Shown here in pieces: positions 9,179 through 17,587 of a stretch of 64,000 nt of DNA. This DNA is from Ruegeria halocynthiae. Lineage in GTDB: Bacteria > Pseudomonadota > Alphaproteobacteria > Rhodobacterales > Rhodobacteraceae. The stretch's first letter is position 1; each line of letters starts with the position of its first letter. The translations under genes were made by a program, and so were the position numbers. Under the pieces are notes generated by a model that was given only the letters and a program-made list of their open reading frames with translations, made no database searches and was not told where the DNA came from. The stretch is taken from positions 47,291 to 111,290 of the forward strand of contig NZ_FNNP01000010.1 in NCBI RefSeq assembly GCF_900106805.1, read 5' to 3'.

Positions 9179-10163
9179 ACCTCTCGCGCAACTCAGTATC
9201 AGACTGGCGCAGAAACCACGCATAGGTCTGCTGAATTCCGTCTTCGAGACCAATCCGAGCTTGCCAGCCCATTTCAGTCAGTCGCGACACATCCATCAGC
9301 TTTTTCATCGTGCCATCCGGTTTACTCCGGTCATAGGTGATCCGCCCGGTGAACCCGATGACACGCGCAACGGTCGCTGCGAGTTCCGCGATCGAGATAT
9401 CCCTGCCGATGCCCACGTTGACGTGACTCATCATCGGATGTGTATTCACTTCATAGACGTCTCGCGGAAGGTCCAACACGAACAAAGACGCGTCTGCCAT
9501 ATCATCGACATAGAGGAACTCGCGTCGGGGCTTTCCCGTGCCCCAGATCATAATCTCATCAAGCCCGTCACGTTGCGCCTCGTGAAAACGGCGGATCAAG
9601 GCCGGAAGCACGTGGCTGTTTTCCGGATGGAAGTTGTCGCCCGGGCCATACAGGTTGGTCGGCATGACGGATCGATAATCGACACCGTGTTGCCTGTTGT
9701 AGCTCTCGCAAAGCTTGATACCGGCAATCTTGGCAATGGCGTAGGGCTCATTCGTTGGCTCCAGAGGTCCGGTCAGCAACGCGGTTTCGCGCATGGGCTG
9801 GGCGGTCTCGCGCGGATATATGCAAGAGCTTCCGAGTTGCAACAACCGCGTGACCCCAGCAGCAAAGGCCTGATGGATCACGTTGCATTCGATCATCAGG
9901 TTCTCGTAGATAAAATCCGCCGGATAGGTGTTATTTGCATAAATACCGCCCACGCGGGCCGCAGCCAGGATCACGATGTCAGGACGTTGTGCACGCATGA
10001 AGCTCTGCACCTGGGCCTGATCGGTCAGGTCCATCTCGGCACGTGTGTGCGTGATCAGTTCAATAGCTTCGCCAGATTGTTGGCGCCGCTGCAGTTTTCG
10101 CAGAATTGCACCCCCAACCATACCGCCATGGCCTGCTACATATATTCTGCGTGCGCTGGCCAT
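9177..10163 (-). CDS. fcl: GDP-L-fucose synthase
   Basis: NADPH-dependent epimerase/reductase (extended SDR) that turns GDP-4-keto-6-deoxy-mannose into GDP-L-fucose. It has 328 aa from the ATG at 10163; family members are about 310-330 aa. The Rossmann motif [10 protein letters not shown] is at residues 9-18, the catalytic YxxxK is in [11 protein letters not shown], and [21 protein letters not shown] is typical of Fcl. The start lies 1 nt after the gmd stop (TGA-G-ATG), so the pair is translationally coupled. It is downstream of gmd in the pathway and in the operon. The gene is also called wcaG. Confidence 0.94.
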   Translation of the reverse strand: MASARRIYVAGHGGMVGGAILRKLQRRQQSGEAIELITHTRAEMDLTDQAQVQSFMRAQRPDIVILAAARVGGIYANNTYPADFIYENLMIECNVIHQAFAAGVTRLLQLGSSCIYPRETAQPMRETALLTGPLEPTNEPYAIAKIAGIKLCESYNRQHGVDYRSVMPTNLYGPGDNFHPENSHVLPALIRRFHEAQRDGLDEIMIWGTGKPRREFLYVDDMADASLFVLDLPRDVYEVNTHPMMSHVNVGIGRDISIAELAATVARVIGFTGRITYDRSKPDGTMKKLMDVSRLTEMGWQARIGLEDGIQQTYAWFLRQSDTELRER

Positions 10164-10164
10164 C

Positions 10165-11289
10165 TCAGCCACTTTCCCGAGTGACCGGAGCGGCGAGCCC
10201 ATGTTCCTTAAGCAGAGTGTTGCGCCGGGCTATCTCCAGATCTTCGGCAATCATCTCGGCACATAACTCCTGAACGGTTGTCTCGGGCTCCCATCCCAGC
10301 TTTTGCTTGGCCTTCGAAGGATCCCCCAGCAGCGAATCCACCTCTGCCGGACGGAAGTATCGAGGGTTGATCCGCATCACGATGTCACCAGCAGTCAACG
10401 CCGGTGCCTTGTCCCCATTAACCTCTCGGACAATGGCCACTTCGTCGATACCCTCGCCCGAAAATTCGAGTACGATGCCCAGTTCCGAAGCGGACCATTC
10501 GATGAACTGACGCACCGAATTTTGCTTGCCGGTGGCGATTACGAAATCTTCGGGCGATTCCTGCTGCAACATCAGCCACTGCATCTTCACATAATCACGC
10601 GCGTGTCCCCAGTCGCGCAGGCTGTCGATATTGCCCATGTGCAAACAGTCATCCAACCCTTGAGCTATATTGGCAAGGCCCCGGGTTATCTTGCGCGTCA
10701 CGAAGGTCTCACCGCGCCGCGGGCTTTCGTGGTTGAACAGGATACCGTTGCAGGCATACATCCCGTACGCTTCTCGATAATTCACTGTAATCCAATAGGA
10801 ATACAGTTTGGCCACCCCATAAGGTGAGCGCGGGTGAAACGGGGTCGTCTCACGTTGCGGGGTTTCCTGTACCAGACCATAAAGCTCTGAAGTCGAGGCC
10901 TGATAAAACCGTGTCTTATCCTCAAGCCCCAGAAACCGGATCGCCTCCAACAGCCGCAGCGTACCCAGCCCGTCCACATCCGCTGTATATTCAGGCGCTT
11001 CAAAACTGACTGCGACATGGGATTGCGCCCCGAGGTTATAGACCTCATCGGGCTGCACTTCCTGAATGATCCGGGTCAGATTCGAGGTATCACTCAGATC
11101 TCCGTAATGCAGATGTAACTTGGGATCCGGCTCGTGCGGGTCCTGATAGATGTGGTCGATCCGCTGCGTATTGAAGGAAGACGCACGACGCTTGATGCCA
11201 TGAACCTCATAGCCTTTGGCAAGCAACAGCTCGGCCAGATACGAGCCGTCCTGACCCGTTATGCCGGTTATCAGTGCCGATTTGCTCAT
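10165..11289 (-). CDS. gmd: GDP-mannose 4,6-dehydratase
   Basis: Converts GDP-mannose to GDP-4-keto-6-deoxy-D-mannose, the first committed step to GDP-fucose and related deoxyhexoses. It has 374 aa from the ATG at 11289 (MSKSALITG), close to the usual 372. Seen are the nucleotide motif [13 protein letters not shown], the catalytic Tyr/Lys in [19 protein letters not shown], and [16 protein letters not shown], near-invariant in Gmd. The longer frame from 11358 has no supported start. Two CGATGGTTC repeats lie in its 105-bp upstream gap. Fcl follows directly. Confidence 0.96.
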   Translation of the reverse strand: MSKSALITGITGQDGSYLAELLLAKGYEVHGIKRRASSFNTQRIDHIYQDPHEPDPKLHLHYGDLSDTSNLTRIIQEVQPDEVYNLGAQSHVAVSFEAPEYTADVDGLGTLRLLEAIRFLGLEDKTRFYQASTSELYGLVQETPQRETTPFHPRSPYGVAKLYSYWITVNYREAYGMYACNGILFNHESPRRGETFVTRKITRGLANIAQGLDDCLHMGNIDSLRDWGHARDYVKMQWLMLQQESPEDFVIATGKQNSVRQFIEWSASELGIVLEFSGEGIDEVAIVREVNGDKAPALTAGDIVMRINPRYFRPAEVDSLLGDPSKAKQKLGWEPETTVQELCAEMIAEDLEIARRNTLLKEHGLAAPVTRESG

Positions 11290-11299
11290 GATGATGTCC

Positions 11300-11381
11300 C
11301 GATGGTTCAAATTCGCCTGCTTATTCTTCCAGAAACAGCAAGACCCGATCGAATGCAAGTCAACGCAGCTTGCGATGGTTC
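11300..11381. promoter_or_regulatory. Paired CGATGGTTC motifs upstream of gmd
   Basis: Two identical 9-mers, 11300-11308 and 11373-11381, lie 73 bp apart in the gap between gmd and the next upstream gene. They match the single copy before manC (6407-6415). The proximal copy is 11 bp from the gmd ATG and could block its ribosome site or promoter. Function is inferred. Confidence 0.3.
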
Positions 11382-11394
11382 AGAGCAAAGCCGA

Positions 11395-12474
11395 TTACAA
11401 GGCAGCCGTCCAAACGCGATATCGGCCCTGCCCCGTAACTTCACGGATCAAACCTCGTCGGCTGAACCGGTCCAGATTTCGTTGCACCGCTGCCCGGGAA
11501 GCTTGGGTTAGCTCTTCAGCCAGAGGGGCAGAAACCATCGGCCATGCGGCTAACACATCGATCAGCACTGGCGGGGTTCGCCCGCTCAGCCCTGATGTCG
11601 CTTCGCGGGCGCGCTTTTCCCATGCATTGATCCGCTCCAGATGCAGCAATGCCGCGAGTGAGGCCTGACCGGCACCCCGTATCCACGCCGCCAGCTTTTC
11701 AGCCACTGTCCCTGCGCCGCGCAGCGCGCCCGGACCTGACAATGACAGTGGCATAAATAATGCCCCTTTCCGCCCCATGCCGGCAGCATGACGCGCAGCG
11801 ATAATGGCGGCTTCGGTATCCTGACCGATGCCCGGGGACAGCGCGCGCCATGCGTGAAACCCGACCGCGGCCTGGGTCACCGGGTGCAAACCGGCTAAAT
11901 TGCCCATTACCTCAGCCAGATCAATCACCGCCTCGGTCGCATCTTCGAACCCCTGTGCCTGACGGTCGAGAAACGCAGTCAGACCGGCTTCCCACCCGCC
12001 CTCAGATGGTTCGGCACCCGAAGATAAACGCCGCACAGCCCATCCTGCCCTGTACAGAGCCTGAACGTCGTCGCTGGTTGCTCCAATCCGCAACCCGGTC
12101 CACAGCGCGAGGCGGTCGACACTGATCCGGTCGCCTGTCCACCAGCCCAGATCCGACACTTCCATCAAAGCCAGACGGTGCCCCCAGCCACGGGGACCCG
12201 CGCGCAGGCGCTCATCCAGGGCACCGAATGTCACGGCCAGATCAGCAAGTTCTGCCGCAAGCTCTGATTGGGCCATCCGCCAGTCTCTTGGGTCGAACAA
12301 CATTGGCTGATCGGGCCGCGGCATGGACGGTAGAAAAACCTCGGGGTCTTCATCGTCAGCAGGAGGGAGGAACCACAGATCCTCTTCGTCCGGCGGATCG
12401 GTGTCGTAAATGCTGCGAGGGCCCTCTTCGTCGGCCTCTTCATCCGGGTTTGGTATTAGGGGGGGCGGCTTCAT
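11395..12474 (-). CDS. DUF1612 / RHE_PE00001-like protein with C-terminal winged helix
   Basis: A 359-aa protein of unknown function. Residues 1-55 are very acidic and proline-rich (NPDEEADEEGP, DPPDEEDLW). The middle (ELADLAVTFGALDERLRAGP onward) is alpha-helical, with arginine/tryptophan-rich stretches like those of DUF1612 proteins from rhizobial and roseobacter plasmids. The last 50 residues (LAEELTQASRAAVQRNLDRF, then RRGLIREVTGQGRYRVW) look like a helix-turn-helix plus wing. The family name is from memory and moderate in certainty. It lies between gmd and the sigma/anti-sigma genes on the same strand, 59 bp from the anti-sigma stop, but a functional link is not evident. Confidence 0.5.
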   Translation of the reverse strand: MKPPPLIPNPDEEADEEGPRSIYDTDPPDEEDLWFLPPADDEDPEVFLPSMPRPDQPMLFDPRDWRMAQSELAAELADLAVTFGALDERLRAGPRGWGHRLALMEVSDLGWWTGDRISVDRLALWTGLRIGATSDDVQALYRAGWAVRRLSSGAEPSEGGWEAGLTAFLDRQAQGFEDATEAVIDLAEVMGNLAGLHPVTQAAVGFHAWRALSPGIGQDTEAAIIAARHAAGMGRKGALFMPLSLSGPGALRGAGTVAEKLAAWIRGAGQASLAALLHLERINAWEKRAREATSGLSGRTPPVLIDVLAAWPMVSAPLAEELTQASRAAVQRNLDRFSRRGLIREVTGQGRYRVWTAAL

Positions 12475-12533
12475 GTCGGATATTCTTCGGACATTTGTCG
12501 CAGTTCACAAGAGGTTTTCCGATTTCCCACAGT

Positions 12534-13271
12534 TCAGCCCGAAAAGGCCTCGGTCAGAACACTTAGTTCACCGCTCAGATCCGTCTGGCCGTCACCGCCC
12601 AGCAGCATATAGCCATAGCCGTCGCGAGCCCATGTCGCAGTCGCCAACCCGCTCAGAACCGCAAGATTCAAATCCTTCGCCGGGGCATTTGGGCCCTGCC
12701 GGATTACACAAAACGCAAACGGATTCCCTCGGGCATCTGCAAATACGACCTGCACCAACGGCTTGCCTTTGAACGAGAGCACCTGAGCGCGTTTTAGATC
12801 GAGGCCCGGCAGGTTCTCCAAAAGATCGCGGCTCAGAGACCGCCCCAACAAAGCCTCGGCCTGAGCAAACTGCGCGTCCAGTTCTTGCGGAGAATTGTCC
12901 AGGGAAGCAATCGTTTCGGATGAATAGAGTGACTGATAGATCGCAGCCTGCTCGGCCCAGCCCAAAGCCTTCGGTCGCGTCACCCAGAAGGTTGCAGACA
13001 CTGCGATTACGGCAACCGAAGCCGCAACCGCCAGTAAACGGAGAGGCCCGGCATTGGATTGCGGCGCGGCGGTCACGGGCAGATCAATCGATGGAGTCTC
13101 GGCAGGCACGGCCTCAAATACCTGCTTTACGACAGGGGCATACGGATCCAGCGCCATCAGATGGGACTCGAGCGTAGGATCTTCAGCAACCGCGTCTTCG
13201 ATGACGCGGGCTTGGGCCTCATCAAGGCTGCCTTCCAGATAGGCCAGAAGTGTTTCGTCGGAAAACTTCAT
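12534..13271 (-). CDS. Anti-sigma factor, single-pass membrane protein
   Basis: A 245-aa partner of the ECF sigma factor encoded just upstream. The N-terminal 60 residues (DETLLAYLEGSLDEAQARVIE) resemble the sigma-binding zinc-finger-like domain of FecR/RskA-type anti-sigma factors, but without an obvious HxxxCxxC motif. One transmembrane segment is at about residues 77-97, followed by a periplasmic sensory domain ending in DGYGYMLLGG. Its ATG overlaps the sigma stop by 4 nt (13268-13271), the usual coupling that keeps sigma and anti-sigma balanced. It presumably holds the sigma factor inactive until an envelope or oxidative signal arrives. The signal is unknown. Confidence 0.75.
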   Translation of the reverse strand: MKFSDETLLAYLEGSLDEAQARVIEDAVAEDPTLESHLMALDPYAPVVKQVFEAVPAETPSIDLPVTAAPQSNAGPLRLLAVAASVAVIAVSATFWVTRPKALGWAEQAAIYQSLYSSETIASLDNSPQELDAQFAQAEALLGRSLSRDLLENLPGLDLKRAQVLSFKGKPLVQVVFADARGNPFAFCVIRQGPNAPAKDLNLAVLSGLATATWARDGYGYMLLGGDGQTDLSGELSVLTEAFSG

Positions 13272-13804
13272 TTGCCACTCCGTCGCACGGTGTCAGTACC
13301 GCCATGCTGCATTACGGTTTTCAGTTTCTGCCGGGCATTGGACAGCCGGCTCATGATTGTACCGATGGGTACGTCCAACATAGCCGCAGCTTCGCGGTAG
13401 CTGTAGCCTTCAACAAACACAAGCATCACCGTTTCGCGTTGCGCCTCTGGCAGTTGCATCACTTGGGTAAACACCTGAGCGGCGAAAATATTCGTTTCTG
13501 AATCGGGTCCGTGTGCAACCAATTCCGCTTCGGGTGTGACCGACAATGCCTGCGCCTTGCGCACAGACCGCGACCGTATCTCGTTCAGCCAGATCGAGCG
13601 GCAGATTGTCATCAACCAACTATCCAATCGCTCATATGACGTAACCTGATGGTGCTTTTCCAACGCACGCAAGGCCGTTGCTTGCAGCAAATCGTCCGCA
13701 ACATCCGAGGCGCCCGACAGCGCCAGCCCAAACCGCCAGACCCGTTTCGAATGGGTCTGGATCGCGCCGCGTACGGCTTGTTCGGTGCTCATTTCAACAC
13801 TCAT
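13268..13804 (-). CDS. ECF-family RNA polymerase sigma factor
   Basis: A small sigma-70 family factor, 178 aa, with only regions 2 and 4. Region 2 has DVADDLLQATALRALEK and LDSWLMTICRSIWLNEIR, the pattern of -10 recognition and core binding. Region 4 has LPEAQRETVMLVFVEGYSYREAAAML with IGTIMSRLSNARQKL, the -35-binding helix-turn-helix. It is followed by its anti-sigma gene and faces a yceI gene across an 86-bp gap (13805-13890), so the YceI protein is a likely regulon member. No promoter motif could be called with confidence in that gap. Confidence 0.9.
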   Translation of the reverse strand: MSVEMSTEQAVRGAIQTHSKRVWRFGLALSGASDVADDLLQATALRALEKHHQVTSYERLDSWLMTICRSIWLNEIRSRSVRKAQALSVTPEAELVAHGPDSETNIFAAQVFTQVMQLPEAQRETVMLVFVEGYSYREAAAMLDVPIGTIMSRLSNARQKLKTVMQHGGTDTVRRSGK

Positions 13805-13890
13805 CGAATAAATCGCGACCTGTGTGTGTTTGCTTGGATATGGGACCGGGTCCGCTTGGTCTGAACTGTCATAGACTCTGGAGGAATGAA

Positions 13891-14472
13891 ATGAAACTTC
13901 TGTTCAAGACAATCACGATTGCGTCGGCCTTTGTTGCAGGTCCGGTGTTGGCTGCTGATTGGACACTGAACCCCGACACCTCACATCTGGCCTACGGCAC
14001 GGTTAAGATCGACGATGTGGGCGAGGTCAATTCCTTCACCAATCTCTCTGGTCATGTCAGCGATGACGGCAAGGTTACGATCGATATTGATCTGTCCTCG
14101 GTCGAAACGAACATCGACATCCGCAATGAGCGAATGATTGAATATGTGTTCCGCAAGGCCTCAAGGGCAACCCTGACCGCAGAGATCGATATGGACGAAG
14201 TAACCAAGCTGGACGTGGGTGCGAGCAACACATTTGAGGTGGATGCGAAACTGGCGCTGGCGGGAACCGAGGTTGAGTTCCACACTGGTATGTTCATTCT
14301 GCGACTGGCCGACGATGCGGTTATGGTTTCAACCAACGACATGGTATTCATCAGCACCGAAGATGCGGGCGTTTCGGCTGGAGTCGACAAGCTAATGGAG
14401 CTTGCGCAGCTTCCCAGCATCACCCGTACCGTACCGGTGACCGCGCGATTGATGTTCAGTCTCGACAGCTGA
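13891..14472 (+). CDS. YceI-family periplasmic lipid/isoprenoid-binding protein
   Basis: A 193-aa secreted protein. Residues 1-21 form a signal peptide (MKLLFKTITIASAFVAGPVLA) cut before ADWTLNPDTSHLAYG, the usual YceI opening. YceI proteins are lipocalin-like barrels that bind polyisoprenoids. The start at 13891 has GAGG eight bases upstream; the frame extending back to 13678 runs through the sigma gene and is discarded. It is divergent from the ECF sigma/anti-sigma pair, an arrangement seen elsewhere where YceI and oxidative-stress genes belong to an ECF regulon. The direct role here is inferred. Confidence 0.88.
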   Translation: MKLLFKTITIASAFVAGPVLAADWTLNPDTSHLAYGTVKIDDVGEVNSFTNLSGHVSDDGKVTIDIDLSSVETNIDIRNERMIEYVFRKASRATLTAEIDMDEVTKLDVGASNTFEVDAKLALAGTEVEFHTGMFILRLADDAVMVSTNDMVFISTEDAGVSAGVDKLMELAQLPSITRTVPVTARLMFSLDS

Positions 14473-14488
14473 AACCAGTGTCACAGCA

Positions 14489-14508
14489 CGGGGTCGTATT
14501 CGACCCCG
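14489..14508. terminator. Hairpin between convergent yceI and proline-racemase-family gene
   Basis: A perfect 8-bp stem (CGGGGTCG at 14489-14496, CGACCCCG at 14501-14508) with a TATT loop lies between two convergent genes. No T-tract follows, so it may act as a processing or weak bidirectional terminator. Confidence 0.55.
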
Positions 14509-14510
14509 GA

Positions 14511-15533
14511 TTAAGCCCCCCAAGTATCGCTCAGGCGATAGCCACCCGGCCAAGGATCCTCAGGATCCAGCATGTGCTGATGCGTACCAGTGATCCAGCC
14601 TCGCCCCGAGATTTCCGGTGTGATTGCCACGCGCCCATTCAGATCGAGCTGATCCACGATACGACACTGAAACTCGCTGTCGATGACCGAACGGGCATGG
14701 TAGCGGTCATTCATCGTCATTTGCCCCTTGGCCAGCAATACGGCCATCCGGGCCGAAGCACCGGTGCCACAAGGTGAACGATCCAGCTTACCCGGTTTGA
14801 TGGCGACAGTATTACGTCCGGTGAGAATGTCGCCCTGCCGATCAAGCGGGCCTGCAATCTGGCAGAAGGAAATATGGCGCCAATCCGTTGTGGGGTGATC
14901 AAACCCAAGCTGTTCATTGGCGGCATCGGTGATGCGTGCGCCGGTCCTGGCAAGATCAGCCCCTTCATCAGGCGTCAGGTCAAAACCCAGATCGGCGGCA
15001 TCGGCGATTGCAAAACTGTCGCCACCAAACGCGGTATCCACCCGCAGCGTTCCGATCCCCTCAACCTCGATATGGGCATCCAATTTGTCGACGAAGCTTG
15101 GCACGTTCTGCACAAAGATACGTTCGGCCTTGCCATTGCGGCATTCGGCACGCACGCGAACCAGCCCTCCGGGGGCTTCAAGCGTCAGATGTGTTACAGG
15201 CTCTTGTATAGAGAGGATACCGCTGTCCAGCAGCACCGTTGAGACGCAAATCGAGTTTGAGCCTGACATAGGCGGCGTGTCTTCCGGTTCCATGATGATG
15301 AAGGCTGCATCCGCCTCGGCATTCTTGGGCGGAACAAGCAGATTCACATGGCGAAAAACACCGCCGCGGGGTTCATTCAGCATGAAATTCCGCAGTGTCT
15401 GGTCATCGGCGATGAAGGACCTCTGATCCCACACAGTCTCGCCGGGGGGCGGGGCCACTCCTCCGACAATGACGTCGCCTACCTCTCCCTCGGCATGGGC
15501 CGAGATGACATGGATGGTTTTGGAACTGCGCAT
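14511..15533 (-). CDS. Proline racemase superfamily enzyme (4-hydroxyproline epimerase or trans-3-hydroxyproline dehydratase)
   Basis: A 340-aa member of the proline racemase superfamily. The first catalytic position is Ser, in the motif MSGSNSICV (about residue 90), while the second is Cys, in [12 protein letters not shown] (about residue 255). In this superfamily Cys/Cys pairs are racemases or epimerases, Cys/Thr pairs are trans-3-hydroxy-L-proline dehydratases, and Ser/Cys pairs have been linked to 4-hydroxyproline epimerase and/or 3-hydroxyproline dehydratase activity. The exact reaction is therefore open. It is the last gene of the IclR-ATPase-strand operon, 64 bp below the ATPase, and no other hydroxyproline gene is in the window. 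Confidence 0.8.
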   Translation of the reverse strand: MRSSKTIHVISAHAEGEVGDVIVGGVAPPPGETVWDQRSFIADDQTLRNFMLNEPRGGVFRHVNLLVPPKNAEADAAFIIMEPEDTPPMSGSNSICVSTVLLDSGILSIQEPVTHLTLEAPGGLVRVRAECRNGKAERIFVQNVPSFVDKLDAHIEVEGIGTLRVDTAFGGDSFAIADAADLGFDLTPDEGADLARTGARITDAANEQLGFDHPTTDWRHISFCQIAGPLDRQGDILTGRNTVAIKPGKLDRSPCGTGASARMAVLLAKGQMTMNDRYHARSVIDSEFQCRIVDQLDLNGRVAITPEISGRGWITGTHQHMLDPEDPWPGGYRLSDTWGA

Positions 15534-15597
15534 TGGGCCCTCTTGGAAACAGTTGGTCTATGCGCAGTCATCCAAAATTGGCCGCCTCTGGCAAGTC

Positions 15598-16656
15598 TTA
15601 ACGCAGTCGCTGGCCAGTCTCAGAATCGAACAGCATCGCCCGTTCAGCCCGCACCGAAAGCCCGATGCGGTCACCCGTCGTACTGCGCTGGTCGTCCCTC
15701 TCTTCCACAATCAGCTTATCGCCGTTCGGTGTCAGCAGATAAGAATAGGACACACCGCCAAGTGCTTCGGTCAAATCGACCGTACAGGTGTCACCGTTTC
15801 GATCCACATGAATATGCTCTGGTCGAATTCCCAGCGTCACTTTCGTTGCTCCAGTGGGAACGCTTTCGGTTACTGGTATGGAATCGACCAGCGCAGGATG
15901 GCGCACCACACCGTCCACGACCTCGCAATCCAGAAAGTTCATGGCAGGAGAGCCGATGAAACCCGCCACAAATTTGTTGTCTGGGTTACGATACAGGTCC
16001 ATGGGGGCACCCACCTGTTCAATCCGGCCGTCACGCAAAACCACGATCTTATCGGCCATGGTCATCGCCTCAACCTGATCATGCGTGACATAGATCATCG
16101 TTGCGCCGATTTCCTGATGGAGCCGCGCAATCTCGACCCGCATTTCTACGCGCAGTTCCGCATCAAGGTTCGAAAGGGGTTCGTCGAACAGGAACACTTC
16201 GGGGCCACGCACAATGGCACGCCCGATCGCCACCCGCTGACGCTGACCACCGGACAATGCCTTTGGTTTGCGCTTTAGGTACGGGTCCAGCTTTAGGATA
16301 TTCGACGCTTCTTGAACCTTTTGCTCAATCTCGGCCTTGGCGACACCGTTCATCCGCAGACCAAAGCCCATATTCTCGGCCACTGTCATGTGCGGGTAAA
16401 GCGCGTAGGTCTGGAACACCATCGCCACACCACGCTTGGCAGGGTCAACATGCGTGACTTCACGAGCACCGATGTGAATTTCCCCATCCGAAGTTTCTTC
16501 CAGCCCGGCGATCATCCGCAACAGCGTGGACTTGCCGCAGCCCGATGGACCAACGAACACGCAAAACTCACCATCTTCAATCTGCAGATCGATCCCATGA
16601 ATGACCTGAGTTTGGCCATACCGTTTGATCGCGCCTATCAGGGTTACACCTGTCAT
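15598..16656 (-). CDS. Sugar ABC transporter ATPase (MsmX/UgpC/MalK type)
   Basis: A 352-aa ATPase of a carbohydrate importer. Walker A GPSGCGKST is at about residues 37-45, the Q-loop is in FQTYALYPHMTV, the signature is LSGGQRQR, Walker B is FLFDEPLSNLDA, and the C-terminal TOBE/OB region (LGIRPEHIHV) is typical of the CUT1 class. It overlaps the iclR stop by 4 nt (16653-16656). The divergent operon starting at 17588 encodes an SBP and two permeases but no ATPase, so this subunit very probably completes that transporter. Confidence 0.9.
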   Translation of the reverse strand: MTGVTLIGAIKRYGQTQVIHGIDLQIEDGEFCVFVGPSGCGKSTLLRMIAGLEETSDGEIHIGAREVTHVDPAKRGVAMVFQTYALYPHMTVAENMGFGLRMNGVAKAEIEQKVQEASNILKLDPYLKRKPKALSGGQRQRVAIGRAIVRGPEVFLFDEPLSNLDAELRVEMRVEIARLHQEIGATMIYVTHDQVEAMTMADKIVVLRDGRIEQVGAPMDLYRNPDNKFVAGFIGSPAMNFLDCEVVDGVVRHPALVDSIPVTESVPTGATKVTLGIRPEHIHVDRNGDTCTVDLTEALGGVSYSYLLTPNGDKLIVEERDDQRSTTGDRIGLSVRAERAMLFDSETGQRLR

Positions 16657-17447
16657 GTTGCTTGCATCCTATTTTGTTGGCCCTCAGGGAACCGCCATGC
16701 CTGTGCTTCTGTGCCGATCTGTTCCGCGACGCGCCGAACACGGGGCACCCAGGATTCCAACTGCTCGAAATCCATCCTCCCGGTCGATCCCGTCACCGAG
16801 AGCGCGCCCAACATGCGGCCGCCGGTGGTCAGGATCGGGCAGGAAATGCAGATGATGCCGGGCTCATGCTCTTCATCATCAACCGCGTAACCCCGGCTGC
16901 GAATAAGTTCGAGGTCTGCCCGCAAAGCCTCTTCCGAGGCCAGTGTCTTGTCGGTAAACCGATGAAAGCTTTGCTGTGAGATCGTCTTTTTCAGTTGCGC
17001 TTCGTCAAGATGCGCCATCATCGCCTTGCCGACACCGGTGCAGTAAGCCGGACCAACTTTGCCCGCCTCTGAATACATCTCGATCGGTCGCTGCGCATTA
17101 CGTTTATCCACATAAAGCACCTGTCCGGAATCAAGCTGCGCCAGATGAACGGTTTCCCCGGTCTCTTGGCTGAGCGCGTCCAGATACGGGCGCGCAATCG
17201 GCGCTAATGAACTTTGCGTCCATGCCGAATGTGCCAACCGCACCAATCGCATCCCCGGCGAATACGTTTGCCGTTCCGGTTCATAATGCAGCATGCCTTG
17301 ATTGGTCAGCGATTGCAGAAACCGGTACAGCGTCGCCTTGGGGAACGCGCTGCTTTCCAGCAACTCCCCGAACCGCACCGGTCGCTCGAACGCTGCGACC
17401 TGTTCAAGCACGTCACATGCTTTTCCTATTGTTCCGTCACCTGCCAC
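16653..17447 (-). CDS. IclR-family transcriptional regulator
   Basis: A 264-aa regulator. The N-terminal winged helix-turn-helix is in FGELLESSAFPKATLYRFLQSL (about residues 20-41). The C-terminal effector domain carries YCTGVGKAMMAHL and the conserved GIICISCPI near residue 210. It heads the minus-strand operon (iclR, sugar ATPase, proline-racemase-family gene) and faces the sugar SBP gene. The 140-bp shared gap contains an IclR-like palindrome at 17543-17561. It most likely controls the galactoside operon in response to a pathway sugar acid; the ligand is not known. Confidence 0.9.
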   Translation of the reverse strand: MAGDGTIGKACDVLEQVAAFERPVRFGELLESSAFPKATLYRFLQSLTNQGMLHYEPERQTYSPGMRLVRLAHSAWTQSSLAPIARPYLDALSQETGETVHLAQLDSGQVLYVDKRNAQRPIEMYSEAGKVGPAYCTGVGKAMMAHLDEAQLKKTISQQSFHRFTDKTLASEEALRADLELIRSRGYAVDDEEHEPGIICISCPILTTGGRMLGALSVTGSTGRMDFEQLESWVPRVRRVAEQIGTEAQAWRFPEGQQNRMQAT

Positions 17448-17542
17448 GGGTGCCTAATCTCCTCCACTTTCCCCCGTCCTTGATTACGAGGGTCTTGACA
17501 AGACTAGCCGAGTCGATGTGTAGTTTTCAATATATAAAACTA

Positions 17543-17561
17543 GGTTTCATTAATTGGAACC
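17543..17561. promoter_or_regulatory. IclR-type palindromic operator before the galactoside operon
   Basis: GGTTTCATTAATTGGAACC is a 19-bp imperfect palindrome, resembling the TGGAAA/TTTCCA half-sites bound by IclR regulators. It is 26 bp upstream of the SBP start codon and downstream of a possible -35 TTGACA (17495-17500). A second AT-rich repeat, GTTTT...AAAAC, lies at 17523-17540. Placement downstream of the promoter would fit repression. Confidence 0.5.
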
Positions 17562-17587
17562 AATATGGAAGCTTAAGGGAGGAAACC

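Noticed and set aside
9261..10184. Open frame of 307 codons on the plus strand
   Set aside because: It lies wholly antisense to fcl, whose motifs (Rossmann, YxxxK) are unmistakable; the antisense protein shows none.
15469..16278. Open frame of 269 codons on the plus strand
   Set aside because: It runs across the end of one minus-strand gene and into another (proline racemase family, sugar ATPase), without its own start context or domain.
17495..17523. A sigma-70 promoter with -35 TTGACA before the sugar operon
   Set aside because: The -35 matches well, but no acceptable -10 is found at 16-18 bp, so it is mentioned only as a possibility.
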